A stretch of DNA of 64,000 nucleotides from Erinaceus europaeus (Eukaryota; Chordata; Mammalia; Eulipotyphla; Erinaceidae). The stretch covers positions 115,958,175 to 116,022,174 of the forward strand of contig NC_080172.1 of assembly GCF_950295315.1 (NCBI RefSeq), given 5' to 3'. Made by a program: the position numbers and the translations under genes. Numbering within the stretch: position 1 is the first letter of the stretch; every line of letters begins with the position of its first letter. The notes beneath the pieces are model-generated. The model did no database searches. It had not been told where the DNA came from and saw nothing but the letters and a program-made list of their open reading frames with translations. Shown here one piece after another: positions 42,935-53,445 of the stretch.

Positions 42935-42973
<39 letters not shown>
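42935..42973. repeat. (GT)n microsatellite
   Basis: About 38 bp of GT after GAGTGAGTGA. Confidence 0.93.
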
Positions 42974-42974
<1 letters not shown>

Positions 42975-43079
42975 GGGGAAAGGGACTATGAATGTTGGCA
43001 GCTGTATGGGGCAGAGGTATGGCTCTTCCTCAAGAGATATGGGTCTAGACTTGGTTTCATTGTTCTTCATTTGATCACA

Positions 43080-43345
43080 AAAGCCAAGTTGTTTCTCCCC
43101 CTTTGGTCCCTGTCTCCTCAACTCTAAAACAGGGATAACCCCGGCCCTGGGCCTGGTCTTTGTGAACAAAGAGTGAGACTCGAAGACAGAAATGGATGGG
43201 GAAAGAAAAGGAAGCTTCATTGGGGGCAGGATGACCTCAGGCTTCCAGTTCTGATTCCTTGCTTTACGAGTCATGTTACCTTGACTCCAGCCTTCTTGAC
43301 CTCGGTTTCGTCATCTGCAAAATGGGAAGGCGATTAGAAGTGACC
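43080..43345 (+). mobile_element. MIR-like relics
   Basis: Two pieces: CTGTCTCCTCAACTCTAAAAC and GGGATAACC near 43110-43145, and CCTCGGTTTCGTCATCTGC with AAAATGGGAAGGCG near 43300-43332. Both follow the MIR core. Confidence 0.55.
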
Positions 43346-43367
43346 CGAGTTCCCGGAAGATAGAATT

Positions 43368-43510
43368 CTGGGCTGGCAAAATAACCCACTTGGGTAGTGC
43401 GCTGCTCTGTCATGTACCCGATCCAGGTTTAGGTCCCATTAACCCCTGCCGTCTGCGAGGAAACGTTGGGAGCATGAAGTTCGTGGTGTCTTTCCCACTG
43501 TCTTTCTTTC
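43368..43510 (+). mobile_element. SINE-D-like copy
   Basis: GGCTGGCAAAATAACCC, CACTTGGGTAGTGCGCTGC, CAGGTTTAGGTCCC, GAGCATGAAGTTCGTGGTG, ending in CT-rich sequence. Shares its head words with 4180-4260. Confidence 0.5.
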
Positions 43511-43751
43511 TGTCTGTTTCTGTGTGCCTAGCTGAAGAAGTCATCCTGTAGTAGTGAAATTCCAGTGATGACAAATCAGTCAATGAATAATAAATAATTT
43601 CTACGGGCTGTTGATGGCTATTTTTTGTAGACCACAAACAGAAAAAAAAAGTCAGCAGGAAAACTACGGGCATACTGCTTCCTTGTTCCTTGTCATAGGG
43701 GTTTATTTTATTCTCACTGTAAGAGTCCTTTAAGGCAATGACCTTTTTAAA

Positions 43752-44009
43752 ATTACTTATTTTATTTTTATTGTTGTTGTAGTTATTATTACTGTTGTTA
43801 TTAATGTTGTTGTTGGATAGGACAGAGAGAAATGGAGAGAGGAGGGGAAGACAGAGATGGGGAGAGAAAGACAGACACCTGCAGACCTGCTTCACCGCCT
43901 GTGAAGAGACTCCCCTGCAGGTGAGGAGTTGGCTCGAACCGGGTTCCTTAGACGGGTCCTTGCACTTCACGCCACGTGCACTTAACCTGCTGCACTACTG
44001 CCTGACCCC
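43752..44009 (-). mobile_element. SINE-A copy
   Basis: TTATTTTTATTGTTGTTG tail, GTTGGATAGGACAGAG, CACCGCCTGTGAAGAGAC, head CTGCACTACTGCCTGACCCC. Confidence 0.9.
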
Positions 44010-44139
44010 TGGCAGTGTCCTTTATCATAAGTCAATCCTGTGCAGATATTAAGAAACTGTAAGTTAAGTGTTAAGTGAAATACAAATGAATGGGTTAAGA
44101 CAGTCCCTAAACATCTTCACATTCAGAGTCCAAAATATT

Positions 44140-44340
44140 TTAAGAATGTTTTTACTTAGTTAGGATGGAGACAGAGTTGAGAGGAAAGGGGGAGATAGAG
44201 AGAGAGGGGAGGAGAGACACCTGTAGCACTGCCTTACCACTTGCGAAGTTTCTTCCCTGCAGGCGGAGACAGGGGCTTGACCCCAGGTCCTTGAGCATTT
44301 ATAGTGTGTGCACTCAACCAGGTGTGCCACCACCCAGCCC
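44140..44340 (-). mobile_element. SINE-B copy beside the CTCTG/CTCTC tract
   Basis: GATGGAGACAGAGTTGAG, CACTTGCGAAGTTTCTTCCC, GGCTTGACCCCAGG, GTGCCACCACCCAGCCC. Confidence 0.85.
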
Positions 44341-44765
44341 TCCTCTGCTCTGCTCTGCTCTGCTCTGCTCTGCTCTGCTCTCCTCTGCTCTGCTCTGCTC
44401 TCCTCTGCTCTGCTCTGCTCTCCTCTGCTCTCCTCTGCTCTCCTCTGCTCTGCTCTGCTCTCCTCTCCTCTCCTCTCCTCTCCTCTCCTCTCCTCTCCTC
44501 TCCTCTCCTCTCCTCTCCTCTCCTCTCCTCTCCTCTCCTCTCCTCTCCTCTCCTCTCCTCTCCCCTCCCCTCCCCTCCCCTCCCCTCCCCTCCCCTCCCC
44601 TCCCCTCCCCTCCCCTCCTCTCCTCTCCTCTCCTCTCCTCTCCTCTCCCTCCTCTCCTCTCCTCTCCTCTCCCTCCTCTCCTCTCCTCTCCTCTCCTCTC
44701 CTCTCCTCTCCTCTCCTCTCCTCTCCTCTCCTCTCCTCTCCTCTCCTCTCCTCTCCTCTCCTCTT
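44341..44765. repeat. CTCTG / CTCTC / CTCCC pentamer tract, ~425 bp
   Basis: (CTCTG)n at 44345-44460 with CTCCT interruptions, then (CTCTC)n, then (CTCCC)n at about 44560-44617, then (CTCTC)n again to 44765. The ordered sub-blocks show stepwise expansion of point variants. Open frames of 199-265 codons over it are repeat translations. Confidence 0.95.
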
Positions 44766-44885
44766 TTCTTTTCTTCTATATTCTTCCTTCCCCTCTCTTC
44801 CTCGCTCCCACTCCCCTATCCTTCTTTATTTCCTCCTCCTCCTCCTCCTCCTCCTCCTCCTCCTTCTTCTTCTTCTTCTTCATCT
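44766..44885. repeat. Pyrimidine-rich tail with (CTC)n and (CTT)n
   Basis: TTTCTTTTCTTC, then (CTC)n at about 44832-44862 and (TTC)n to 44880. Confidence 0.88.
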
Positions 44886-45149
44886 CTTTCTCTTCCTTCC
44901 TAGGGCACTGCACAAAACCAGCACCCATCACTTCCTCTCACATACCCTTGGACACACCTTGATCATACCCTTCACAAGGATGCTGGGAAGTGGAGGCCCA
45001 GCTGGGAGGCCTTTCCTTGCTTCCCAGGAGTGAGTGAAGGGAGCAGCCTGATTTTTTTTGGAATCCCTTTTTATATTTCCATGGCTAGTGAGCTTATTTT
45101 GCCCTACAATGCTGACTACATCTTCATGTTTTTTCTTTCCCTGTTTGAT

Positions 45150-45275
45150 GGAAGGCAGTGCGTTATAGCAGGAAGAGACTCACCTGGGTTTAAATTCTGG
45201 CCCATCTGCATTCTAGCTGGGCTACTTAGGGCAAATCACCACCACTTTCTGTGGTGTTTTTCTGCTCACGGGCTC
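45150..45275 (+). mobile_element. MIR-like relic
   Basis: GGAAGAGACTCACCTGGG, TTTAAATTCTGGCCCATCTG, CTAGCTGGGCTACTTAGGGC and AAATCACCACCACTTTC follow MIR (CTGGGTTCGAATCCTGGC ... CTTGGGCAAGTC). Confidence 0.6.
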
Positions 45276-45420
45276 CGAACAGAGTGACAGTTGCTGGATG
45301 GGTGGCTGATAGCAGCAGCCACCACTGTGAAGTTTAAAGGACAGAAAGATGATAAGCTCTGTCCATCATCATACTACATGATATGCTACTAGGATAACAG
45401 TGAGACGAGTGTGTATTAAA

Positions 45421-45421
<1 letters not shown>

Positions 45422-45480
<59 letters not shown>
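45422..45480. repeat. (CA)n microsatellite
   Basis: About 58 bp, uninterrupted. Confidence 0.95.
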
Positions 45481-45482
<2 letters not shown>

Positions 45483-45595
45483 CCAGCTCCTCCTCTTAGT
45501 TTTGGAGTTTTGGACATCTCTAAAGTAATCTCAGACCTAGAACCAAAGTTACTAATACAACACAGTCTGGTTCTCTACTCCACCAGCAAGCATCT

Positions 45596-45744
45596 TCTCT
45601 CCTCTCCTCTCCTCTCCTCTCCTCTCCTCTCCTCTCCTCTCCTCTCCTCTCCTCTCCCTCTCCTCTCCTCTCCTCCCTCCCTCCCCTCCCCTCCCTCCCC
45701 TCCACCCTCCCCTCCCCTCCTCTCCTCTCCTCTCCTCTCCTCTT
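45596..45744. repeat. CTCTC / CCTCC pentamer tract at an L1 end
   Basis: A second (CTCTC)n array of about 150 bp with CCCTCC variants in the middle. It leads directly into TTTATTGGGGGATTAATGG, the end of a minus-strand L1, so it grew in an L1 tail. Confidence 0.93.
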
Positions 45745-45800
45745 TATTGGGGGATTAATGGTTTACAGTCAACAGTAAATACAGTAATTTATATATGTTT
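45745..45800 (-). mobile_element. L1 3' end, very short
   Basis: TTATTGGGGGATTAATGG, CAGTCAACAGTAAATACAG. About 55 bp, strongly 5'-truncated. Confidence 0.75.
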
Positions 45801-45814
45801 TCTTTTTTCTTTCC

Positions 45815-46088
45815 CACCTCCAGGGCTATCTCTGGGGCTCAGTGCCGACATCACGAGTCCACTGCTTCTGGTGGCCATTTATTTCCAGTTTATTGGATAG
45901 GACAGAGAGAAATTGAGAGGGGAGGGGAAGCTAGAGAGGGAGAGAGAAAGACAGACACCTGCAGACCTGCTTCACTCTTGTCAAGCGACTCCCCTGCAGG
46001 TGGGGAGCCGGGGGCTTGAACGGATCCTTATGTGGGTCCTGGTACTTCCCACTGTGTGTGCTTAACCCGGTGCACCACCTCCCAGCCC
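45815..46088 (-). mobile_element. SINE-A/B long form
   Basis: CACCTCCAGGGCTATCTCTGG, GAGTCCACTGCTTCTGGTGG, GATAGGACAGAGAGAAATTG, GGTGCACCACCTCCCAGCCCC. Confidence 0.85.
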
Positions 46089-46183
46089 CATCTCAGGGTC
46101 TGCTTCCACGGAACTCCATCTAAAGTGTGCCTCAAACTCTCTAGATCTGAAGCGAATGCCCTGTCATTATATGAATTAAACAT

Positions 46184-46365
46184 TACGGGGGGGGGGGGAG
46201 GACCAGCTGTGACACACTGTTTAGAGTGTACAAGCTCCCAGGCCCTGGCAAGCTTCATGAGAGGACTGAAGCAGTGCTACAGGTGTCTCTCTTTCTGGAT
46301 GCCTCTCTACTTCTCTGTCTCTATCAAATAAAGGAAGAGGAGAATAAAAATCAAAACCAAAAGGA
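46184..46365 (+). mobile_element. SINE-B copy with G12 at its 5' end
   Basis: G run at about 46184-46196 replaces the usual GGGGCC head. Then GACACACTGTTTAGAGTG, CATGAGAGGACTGAAGCAG, GCTACAGGTGTCTCTC, tail CAAATAAAGG. Confidence 0.65.
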
Positions 46366-46389
46366 AAGGCTTCATTTTTTTGGAGGTAC

Positions 46390-47180
46390 CCAGCCCTTAG
46401 TAGGGGCTCTGGCCAATCATAGTGGTTTCAGTGAGACCTTGGACAGTGAGTGCTGAGTTTGCCGGACAGTGTGCTCTGCCCTTCCCACGTGTGACAGACA
46501 CATCACAATACGTTCAGTGCAAACCAGCCTCTGACAGAGGCACTGCTGCCCACTGCATCCATTTTACAGGTGAGGAAATCTTGTGTAAGATTTCAGGTGC
46601 AGCTCTGATACCCAACAGCTGGTGGGGCCGGATGCCAAGGCCAGAGCCAGGGGGTTGGACCTTAGTAGTCTCTGCTGGGGGTTTCCCTGCCCAACATCTC
46701 AGGGGCTCCTTTCAGGTCCTCCCCGAGCCACGATGAAAGTGCTTTGTGCCCTCTACGCAACGCAACCGACAGCACCCAGGCGCGGCCAGCTCTTGTGATT
46801 CTTCTCGTAAGGAGGTAATAACAACCATGGAGGTGCTAGGCCTCACACAAGATACCTGACAAAGATGTCACCTACTTAGCAATAGCACCTGTGGCAGGCA
46901 GGTAGTTGTTACCGTCTGGGCTTGACAGATGAGGCAAGAGAAGTGTGAGGAGATGAAGCCCATTGCCCTGGGTGCCGGGGAAGGCAGACCCAGGTCCCAG
47001 AGAGCCTGCAGGTGACTCAGCATGAAACCCCACAAGTGGCTGACCCTGGGGGTTCTGTTTCAGGGGCTTCGGACAATGAGGGATTGGTTTACATGGCTGC
47101 TGAGCTCCTCACAACAGGGGCCAGGGACTTGCCACGAGGTGTGAAGACACAGGTTTAACTGTCCAGATGGCGCTGCTAGT
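46390..47180. other. Unassigned, with MIR-like pieces
   Basis: 46553-46600 (CATCCATTTTACAGGTGAGG) and 46905-46965 (CTTGACAGATGAGGCAAG) match minus-strand MIR words. No exon is supported. Confidence 0.45.

Positions 47181-47183
<3 letters not shown>

Positions 47184-47228
<45 letters not shown>
47184..47228. repeat. (GT)n microsatellite
   Basis: About 45 bp of GT followed by GGCGCTCTCC. Confidence 0.94.
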
Positions 47229-47229
<1 letters not shown>

Positions 47230-47744
47230 CGCTCTCCTGGGGGAGACCCTGGGATGACAGGGTCTGATGAGGGAAGCTTGGCCCCTGTCCTTGCTCCACT
47301 GATGGGGAGCCCAGATGCAGATCCCAGGAAGGAAGAAGCTTTGGTGAGGAGCTGAGGGAAGGGAGGAGTCAAGGCAGGGACTTGGCTAGAGGCCTGAGCC
47401 CAGGAGAGCCTCTCCGCCTCACCCCTCCCTGTCCTCATCCCCGTGGTGACCTCCATAATGAGCCTGTGAGTAACTGCGGGGCGTCTGGGTGGCTGGTCAC
47501 GAGAATGTCACGGAGCCTTGTGAGGAACCCACACAGCCTGGTGTGTGGAACCTGGTCATTCAGGAACCTCTGCTCCCCACCCCCCCCTTTCCCAGTCTCC
47601 CTGGGCAGCTTCCCTCCCTCCCTTTCTGTGTGGCTGCCGAGCCCTCCCCCTTCTCCCGGGGCCTCAGGGTCCTTATTGCCATCAGAGGGAGTGGCCCTCG
47701 GCTCAGTGAGCTTGCCCACGCGCGTCCCTTGGGAAAGGTGGACC
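47229..47744. other. GC-rich non-repetitive segment
   Basis: Overlapping open frames of 74-148 codons on both strands, none with a recognisable domain; composition alone explains them. Confidence 0.35.
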
Positions 47745-48002
47745 TGTGCCTCACTGCAGACCAGCAATGGCAGGGACTCCCCACTTTGCAAAGGGAGGAG
47801 GCTGGGTCAGCCTACTCTGCCACTCTAGAAAGATGGATCTTAAAATGAACGCAGCCTAGAATGTTCCCAGCTGTGACCATGGACTTACTGCGAGCTCAGA
47901 CTGACAGGAACTCAGATCACACAGGCTCCCGTGCTAAATATGAATAGACATGGGCCCTGGGTCAAATGGATGGGATGAACAGTTAATTGTACTTTGGTAC
48001 TT
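47745..48002 (+). mobile_element. Repeat family X, 5' part
   Basis: GGGACTCCCCACTTTGCAAAG, CTGGGTCAGCCTACTCTGCC, CAGCCTAGAATGTTCCCAGC, GAGCTCAGACTGACAGG, GGGCCCTGGGTCAAATGG. Opposite in orientation to the copy that follows. Confidence 0.7.
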
Positions 48003-48004
48003 TC

Positions 48005-48417
48005 CTCAAGTTGAACAGTGATTAACAAGATTGTAAGACCACAGGGGTACAAGTCCATACAGTTCCCACCACCAGACTTCTGTGTCCCATCCCCTCCATT
48101 GGAAGCTTCCCCGTTCTTTATCCCTCTGGGAGTCTGGACCAACATTCTTTATGGGGAGCAGAAGGTGGGAGTTCTGGCTTCTGTCATTGCTTCTCTGCTG
48201 GACATGGGTGTTGGCAGGTGGATCCATGACCCCAGCCTGTGTCTGTCTGTCCCTAGTGGGGCAGGGCTGCGGGGAAATCACACTTCTTTCTTGAGTAGCA
48301 GAGCAGGCTGACCCAGCCTCTCTTCAGAGGCCCACACAGGGCTTGTGATAATGTTCTTGATGGAGATGACCGGTGATGGTGGAGAGTGGGATCTGTTAGA
48401 GGTCCAGACCCACCTGG
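48005..48417 (-). mobile_element. Repeat family X, with internal deletion
   Basis: AACAGTGATTAACAAGATTG tail, CACCACCAGACTTCTGTGTC, CCTCTGGGAGTCTGGACC, GACATGGGTGTTGGCAGG, then a jump at about 48280 to the 5' part (CTTGAGTAGCAGAGCAGGC, GGTGATGGTGGAGAGTGGG). Several hundred bases present in other copies are missing. Confidence 0.7.
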
Positions 48418-48669
48418 ATTACTGCTGGCGCTTAGTGCATGCGCACAATGAGTACACTGCTCTCGGTGGCCACCCCCCTTTCTTTTATTTGACAGGACAG
48501 AGAGAAGTGAGAAGGCTAGAGGGGAGAGGGAGGGGGAAAGAGAGACACCTGCAGTCTCCCTTCACTGCTTGTGAAGCCTCCCCACTGCAAGTGGAGACCG
48601 GGAGTTTGAACCTAAGTCCTTGGCCGTGGTCACATGTGAGGCCAAGTTGTGCCCTGCCACCTGGTCCCT
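48418..48669 (-). mobile_element. SINE-B copy
   Basis: GATTACTGCTGGCGCTTAGTG, GACAGGACAGAGAGAAG, CTTCACTGCTTGTGAAGCC, GCCCTGCCACCTGGTCCC. Confidence 0.78.
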
Positions 48670-48754
48670 TCTTCCCTCCTCTCCACCCCATAGCAAGCGC
48701 ACTGTCATCCACTGTGGAAAACGCATTTGGCTCTGCTGAAAACTGCTTAATGAC

Positions 48755-49165
48755 TGGGCCGGCTATTAAATGTCTTAGTGCCTCAGTTTCTTCACCTGTC
48801 AAATAGGAGCAATCATCGTATTCACCTTGAATGAGCTAACAGTTGTAAAGCACTTAGACGGGGCCTAGCGTCTATTATGTGGTGTTAGCCATTAAGATAA
48901 TGGCGGTTACCTCACAGGGCTGTTAGGAGGATGAGGTGAGCTAAAACACATCAAGTGCTTAGCACAGTAATAGGTGCTTAGTGAGCGTTCGGCAAATTGA
49001 ATCTGCCTCCGTCATTGCCAGCACCGTCAGCCCCTCTCCTCTCCCACTTGGTCTGCCCCCTTTGGACTGTGACCTGGCCATCTTTCATCCCAGTGGTCAG
49101 CGCAGCACCAGGCACGAGGCAGGTACTCAGTGAGCATTTCTTGGGAGAACAAAGGAGGCAGAGAT
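48755..49165 (-). mobile_element. Cluster of MIR-like relics
   Basis: CCTCAGTTTCTTCACCTGTC and AAATAGGAGCAATC (48780-48815), AGTTGTAAAGCACTTAGACG (48840-48860), CAGGGCTGTTAGGAGGATGAG (48915-48940), CACCAGGCACGAGGCAGGTAC with TCAGTGAGCATTTCTTG (49107-49142). At least two MIR copies in tandem. The first piece reads in MIR plus orientation, so the strand given is only nominal. Confidence 0.55.
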
Positions 49166-49179
49166 ACCCTGCCCCTTGA

Positions 49180-49875
49180 GGAAGACGGGTCCTGACATGA
49201 GCGCAGCCTAGAATGTTCCCAGCTGTGACCAGGGACTGTGAGCTCAGACTGACAGGGACTCAGAGGGCACACAGGGTCCTGGGCTGAATGTGAACAGACG
49301 TGGACCCTGGGTCAGATTGCTGGGGTTTACAGTTAATGGTGTTTATAGACTTTCCTCATGTTTGGGAGCTACTCTCTGCCCTGATCCAGCTTTCTAGTCC
49401 TATTCCCAACTCTGACACCATCTTCCCAGACAATACTTTTAGCCCACCTGCATGTTAGCCATCAAACTCAGGAAAAAATGAGTAAAGTCATGGACCCCTT
49501 GGAACATACCTAAAACAGACTTCCTAGCTTTTTTCCAAAGATCCTTAATTTCATCTATGCTATTTCCTACTTTTGGTTCTGTTCATTAGTCATTTAGTCC
49601 CACTTTATATCTTACCACCTTTTAGCCACCAAGTTGCAGACACTTCTATGATGCCATCCTGACTTCTCTGGGCAGACGACCTCACCCATGTGTCCTGAAG
49701 TCTGACTTCCCCAGAGCCCTGCCCCACTAGGGACAGACAGACACAGGCTGGGGGTGTGAATCCACCTGCCAACACCCATGTCCAGCAGAGAAGCAATGAC
49801 AGAAGCCAGAACTCCCACCTTCCGCACCCCTAAAAGAATTCTTGTTTATAATCCTAGAAGGGAGAAATGATACAG
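49180..49875 (+). mobile_element. Repeat family X, 0.7-kb copy
   Basis: CAGCCTAGAATGTTCCCAGC, GTTTGGGAGCTACTCTCTGC, CCCAACTCTGACACCATC, GCCACCAAGTTGCAGACAC, CCTGCCAACACCCATGTCC, GCAATGACAGAAGCCAG. The most complete plus-strand copy through the middle. Its 3' tail decays near 49870. Confidence 0.78.
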
Positions 49876-49912
49876 CTGGTCTAGAGTGGTGAAGCCCCAG
49901 TTACAACAACAG

Positions 49913-50022
49913 AAAAGAAGAAGAAGGAGAAGGAGAAGGAGGAGAAGGAGAAGGAGGAGGAGGAGGAGGAGGAGAAGGAGAAGAGGAGGAGGAGGAGGAG
50001 GAGGAGGAGGAAGGAAGGAATC
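49913..50022. repeat. GAA/GGA purine microsatellite
   Basis: About 110 bp of (GAAGAAGGAGAAGGAGGA)-type triplets. Mirrors the purine tract at 17.9-18.0 kb. Confidence 0.93.
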
Positions 50023-50094
50023 GGCTGGTGTCAAAACTCTGTGTGACCTTATGTCTGTCTGTCTCTCCCCTCTTCTACCCCAGTCTCTCTTTCT

Positions 50095-50425
50095 CAGGAG
50101 CTCTTTAAGTCCCTGAGGCTGGTTTACACCTCCGGGCCTTTGTACCTTGCCTGGAACATTCTACTCCAAATGGTTCCAGGGTCTTCTCCTCCGTGAGCTT
50201 TCAGCTTAAATGGTCCTTGTCGATGAGTCTTTCTCAGCCTTATTTGAGTCTTTCTAGGATCTGATTACAACCTGTAGTGATTTTAACCCTTTAAAAACTC
50301 TTTTGCACCCCTGCCCTCCTGCAGTAAGAAGCCAGCTCCTTGAGAATAGGGACCCGTCTCCTTAATTACCACACCCTCACAACCCTGGGCAGTTTCTGTC
50401 ATCTAATAGACCTTCATTAGATGAT
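50095..50425 (+). mobile_element. L2-like LINE 3' end
   Basis: CCGGGCCTTTGTACCTTGCC, TGGAACATTCTACTCC, CTTTCAGCTTAAATGGTCC, CAGCTCCTTGAGAATAGGG. This is the characteristic order of the mammalian L2 3' end. Confidence 0.7.
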
Positions 50426-50555
50426 ATGAGACCTTGTGCTTTTGAGAAGAAGGTAGGGAAATCAAGGAGGACTCCTGGGAGGAGGTGTTCAGACCTGGAG
50501 AACAAATGAAGGAAAGGAATGGGTGGTTGATAGTGAGGACAGGGAAGAGGTGTAG

Positions 50556-50762
50556 AGATTCTACCACTCCTGGTAGCTATTCCCCCGCCCCTTCTATTTT
50601 TATTAGATAAAACAGAGAGAAGTTGAGAGGAGAGGGGGAGATAGAGAAGGAGAGAGATAGAGAGATACCTGCAGCTCTACAGATGGGGAACCGGGACTCA
50701 AACCTGGATCCTTGGCACATGGTAACATGTGTGCTCAACTGGGTGATCCCCTGCCTGGCCCC
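50556..50762 (-). mobile_element. SINE-B copy
   Basis: CACTCCTGGTAGCTATTCC, GATAAAACAGAGAGAAGTTG, GGGACTCAAACCTGG, CCCTGCCTGGCCCC. Confidence 0.82.
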
Positions 50763-50779
50763 ATGGGATAATTAAAATA

Positions 50780-51060
50780 ATTTTTTAAAATTTATTTATT
50801 TATTTATTCCCTTTTGTTGCCATTGTTTGTTTTTTATGGTTGTAGTTATTATTGTTGTCGTCATTGTTGCATAGGGCAGAGAGAAATGGAGAGAGGAGGG
50901 GAAGACAGAGAGGGGGAGAGAAAGACAGACACCTGCAGATCTGCTTCACCGCCTGTGAAGCGACTCCCCTGCAGGTGGGGAGCCGGGGTTCGAACCAGGA
51001 TTCTTAAGCCGGTCCTTGTGCTTTGCGCCACGTGCGCTTAACCTGCTGTGCTACAGCTGA
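50780..51060 (-). mobile_element. SINE-A copy
   Basis: TTATTTATTTATTCCCTTTTG tail, GAGAAATGGAGAGAGGAGG, GGGGTTCGAACCAGG, head GCTGTGCTACAGC. Confidence 0.9.
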
Positions 51061-51061
51061 C

Positions 51062-51565
51062 TCCCTAAAATAATTTTTATTAGTGATTTAATAATGATTT
51101 ATAAGATTGTAACATCACAGGGGCACAATTCCACATAGTCCCCACCACCAGAGTTCCCTGTCCCATCCCCTCCACTGGAAGCTTCCTTATTCTTTATCCC
51201 CCTGTGAGTCTGGACTAAAGATCTTTATGGGGAGCAGCAGGTGGGAGTTCTGGCTTCTGTCATTGCTTCTCCCCTGGACATGGGTGTTGGCAGGTGGATC
51301 CACACCCCCAGCCTGTTTCTCTCTTTCCCTAGTGGGGCAGGGCTCTGGGGAGGGGAGGTTCTGGGACACATGGGTGAGGGTGTCTGCCCAGGGAGGTTAG
51401 GGTGGCATCACGGTAGCGTCTGCAACTTGTTGGCTGAAAGGCAGTAAAGATATGAAGGAAATTGTTGAATAATCAGGAACCCAAAGGTAGGAATAGAGCG
51501 TATGAAACTAGGGGTCTTCATGGAGGAAGAAGCTAGGAAGTCTGTTTTAGGTATGACCCGTGGAA
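51062..51565 (-). mobile_element. Repeat family X
   Basis: TTTTTATTAGTGATTTAATAAT tail whose complement contains AATAAA, CACCACCAGAGTTCCCTGTC, CTGTGAGTCTGGACTAAAG, GGTGTTGGCAGGTGGATCC, GTCTGCAACTTGTTGGC. Confidence 0.8.
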
Positions 51566-52331
51566 TATTTTTAACAGGCCCTACCTGAAGCCTGGAAATA
51601 GCCACCAAGGTTTATGCTTCCCTGTCCTCTGAGGCTTTGGGACCAGGCACAGGTGACCGATGGTGCAGCCTAGTAGCTGTGAGCATGGGCAAAACCCTGA
51701 GCGGCACTGGGCTCAGCACTGAGCTCACCTGCTAAGTGCATGTGTTGACAGCACTGACTAGCATTCAGTGAGTGACAGTCCTAGTGCTAAGTGCTTGATG
51801 CTCAGTAGGTAACTGAACCCTCACCACCCCACGACCCCTCACATCCACTCTGCCTCACGAGACAGGTCCTATTAGACAGCAACGCAGAAGCAGTGACCCC
51901 AGGGAAGTGTTCTTCCCTGCCTCTGACTAGCGAGAGCAGAAAGAGCTCGGGGCGTTTCTCTCCCTGCTCAGGCGGACAGCTGCACACCTCCAGGCCTTTC
52001 TCCCTTGGGCCTGCCCCGCTGGTCTCCATGGCTCTGCTGTGAGTCACGAGGTGCTGCCACCCTGGCTGCGAAGCCAGCCAGCTGCCTGCTGTACCTTACA
52101 TCTCCACGCCTGTTAATTATAGCCATGACTGCTACTATGAAAAGGTTATGTGATCTCTCAAGGCTCCAGGAAGCCCCAACAGATCTGGAGGAGCTGTTGT
52201 CCCAGGGTGCTGGGGAGAGGAGCTTCCTGGAGGGCCTGCTAATGTCTTCCTCCATGGGACCCGCCTTCCTGTGAGCGGAAAGACCCTGACCAGCAGCACC
52301 CTCACTAGGACTCTGGGGAAAAGTTCTGAGG
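51566..52331. other. Mostly unassigned, MIR-like pieces
   Basis: 51775-51880 (AGTCCTAGTGCTAAGTGC, CAGGTCCTATTAGACAGC) resembles an old MIR-type repeat. An 89-codon plus frame at 52005-52274 has no recognised domain. Confidence 0.4.
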
Positions 52332-52333
52332 GA

Positions 52334-52374
52334 AAACAAAACAAACAAACAAACAAACAAACAAACAAACAAAA
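52334..52374. repeat. (AAAC)n microsatellite
   Basis: About 40 bp, abutting the 5' end of the L1 copy that follows. Confidence 0.9.
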
Positions 52375-52459
52375 ATGACCCCATCCAAAAATGGGAAGAG
52401 GATATGAACAGAATATTCACCAGAGATCCAAAAGGCCAGTAGACATGAAAAAAATGCTC

Positions 52460-52674
52460 CCAGCCAGGGTCAGGTGGTGGCGAACCTGGTTGAGTGCATG
52501 CATTACAATACTCAAGGACCCAGGTTTGAGCCCCTGGTCCCCACCTGCGGGGAAAAGCTTTGTGAGTGGTGAAGCAGGGCTGCAGGTGTCTCTCTGCCTC
52601 TCTATCACCCCTTCTCTCTTGATTTCTGGCTGTCTATCCAATAAAGATTTCTGGCTGTCTCTATCCAAAAAAAA
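52460..52674 (+). mobile_element. SINE-B with target-site duplication
   Basis: AAAAAAATGCTC at 52448-52459 and 52675-52686 flank the element. GTCAGGTGGTGGCGAACC head, GGTTTGAGCCCCTGG, TCCAATAAAGATTTCTGGC tail with a partial internal duplication. Confidence 0.92.
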
Positions 52675-52686
52675 AAAAAAATGCTC

Positions 52687-53160
52687 TAAGTCATTGATTG
52701 TCAGAGAAGTGTAAATAAAGACAATGAGATACCACTTCACTCTTGTGAGATTGTCAGACATCAGAAAAGGCAGCAGCAACAAATGCTGGAGAGGCTGTGG
52801 GGACAAAGGAACCCTCCTGCACTGCTGGTGGGAATGTCAGTGGGTCCAGCCCCTGTGGAGAACAGTCTGGAGACTCTCAGAAGGCTAGAAATGGACCTAC
52901 CCTATGATCCTGCAATTCCTCTCCTGGGGATAGATCCTAAGGAACCAAACATACCCATGCAAAAATATGTGTGTATACCTATGTTCATAGCAGCACAATT
53001 TGTAATAGCCAAAACCTGGAAGCAACCCAGATCCAACAACAGATGAATAGACAAGAAAGCTGTGGTCTAGATACACAGTGGAATACTACTCAGCTATTTA
53101 AAATGATGAATTCACCTTCTTCATTTCATCTTGGATGGAACTTGAAGGAATCATGTGAAG
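52687..53160 (+). pseudogene. L1 ORF2 C-terminal remnant
   Basis: The translation contains LDGT-free L1 C-terminal words: [45 protein letters not shown]. Frameshifts break it near 53.03 kb (the frame moves from ...IQQQ to NRQESCGLDTQWNTTQ). It ends EGIM followed by TGA at about 53155. Only the post-RT C-terminal region is left. Confidence 0.88.
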
Positions 53161-53445
53161 TGAGACAAGCCAGAAACAGAGGGATGGATATGGGATGATC
53201 CCACTCATAGAAGTTGAGAAGTAAGATCAGAAAGGAAGAGACAAAGCAGAACTTAGACTGGAGCTGGTGTGTGGCGTCTAAGTAAAGACTCTGGGGTGGG
53301 AAGGTGGCTTTCTGGTCCCGCTGTCTGATGGTGGAGGACCTAGGCTGGGGGACAAGAGTGTTTTTCAGAAAACTGAGAAATGTTACCCAAGTACCAACAG
53401 CTGTATTTACTGTAAACCATTAATCCTCCCAATTTAAAAAGAAAA

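Larger units (their letters stand above)
52376..53445 (+). mobile_element. L1 3' kilobase, 5'-truncated, split by a SINE-B
   Basis: Covers the last part of ORF2 (AAAAATGGGAAGAGGATATG, CTGCACTGCTGGTGGGAATG, AACTACTCAGCT-like words) and the 3' UTR (GTGGAGGACCTAGGCTGGG, AACTGAGAAATGTTACCC). The 3' UTR differs from the 26.2-kb type and resembles 59.69-59.93 kb. Confidence 0.92.

Noticed and set aside
44165..45033. Frames of 199-265 codons made of L, S and P
   Set aside because: Read-through of pentamer CTCTC/CTCCC repeats.
47382..47848. Overlapping frames of 118-148 codons on both strands in a GC-rich stretch
   Set aside because: Open on both strands because of base composition, and partly over family X from 47745 on. 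No protein family recognised.
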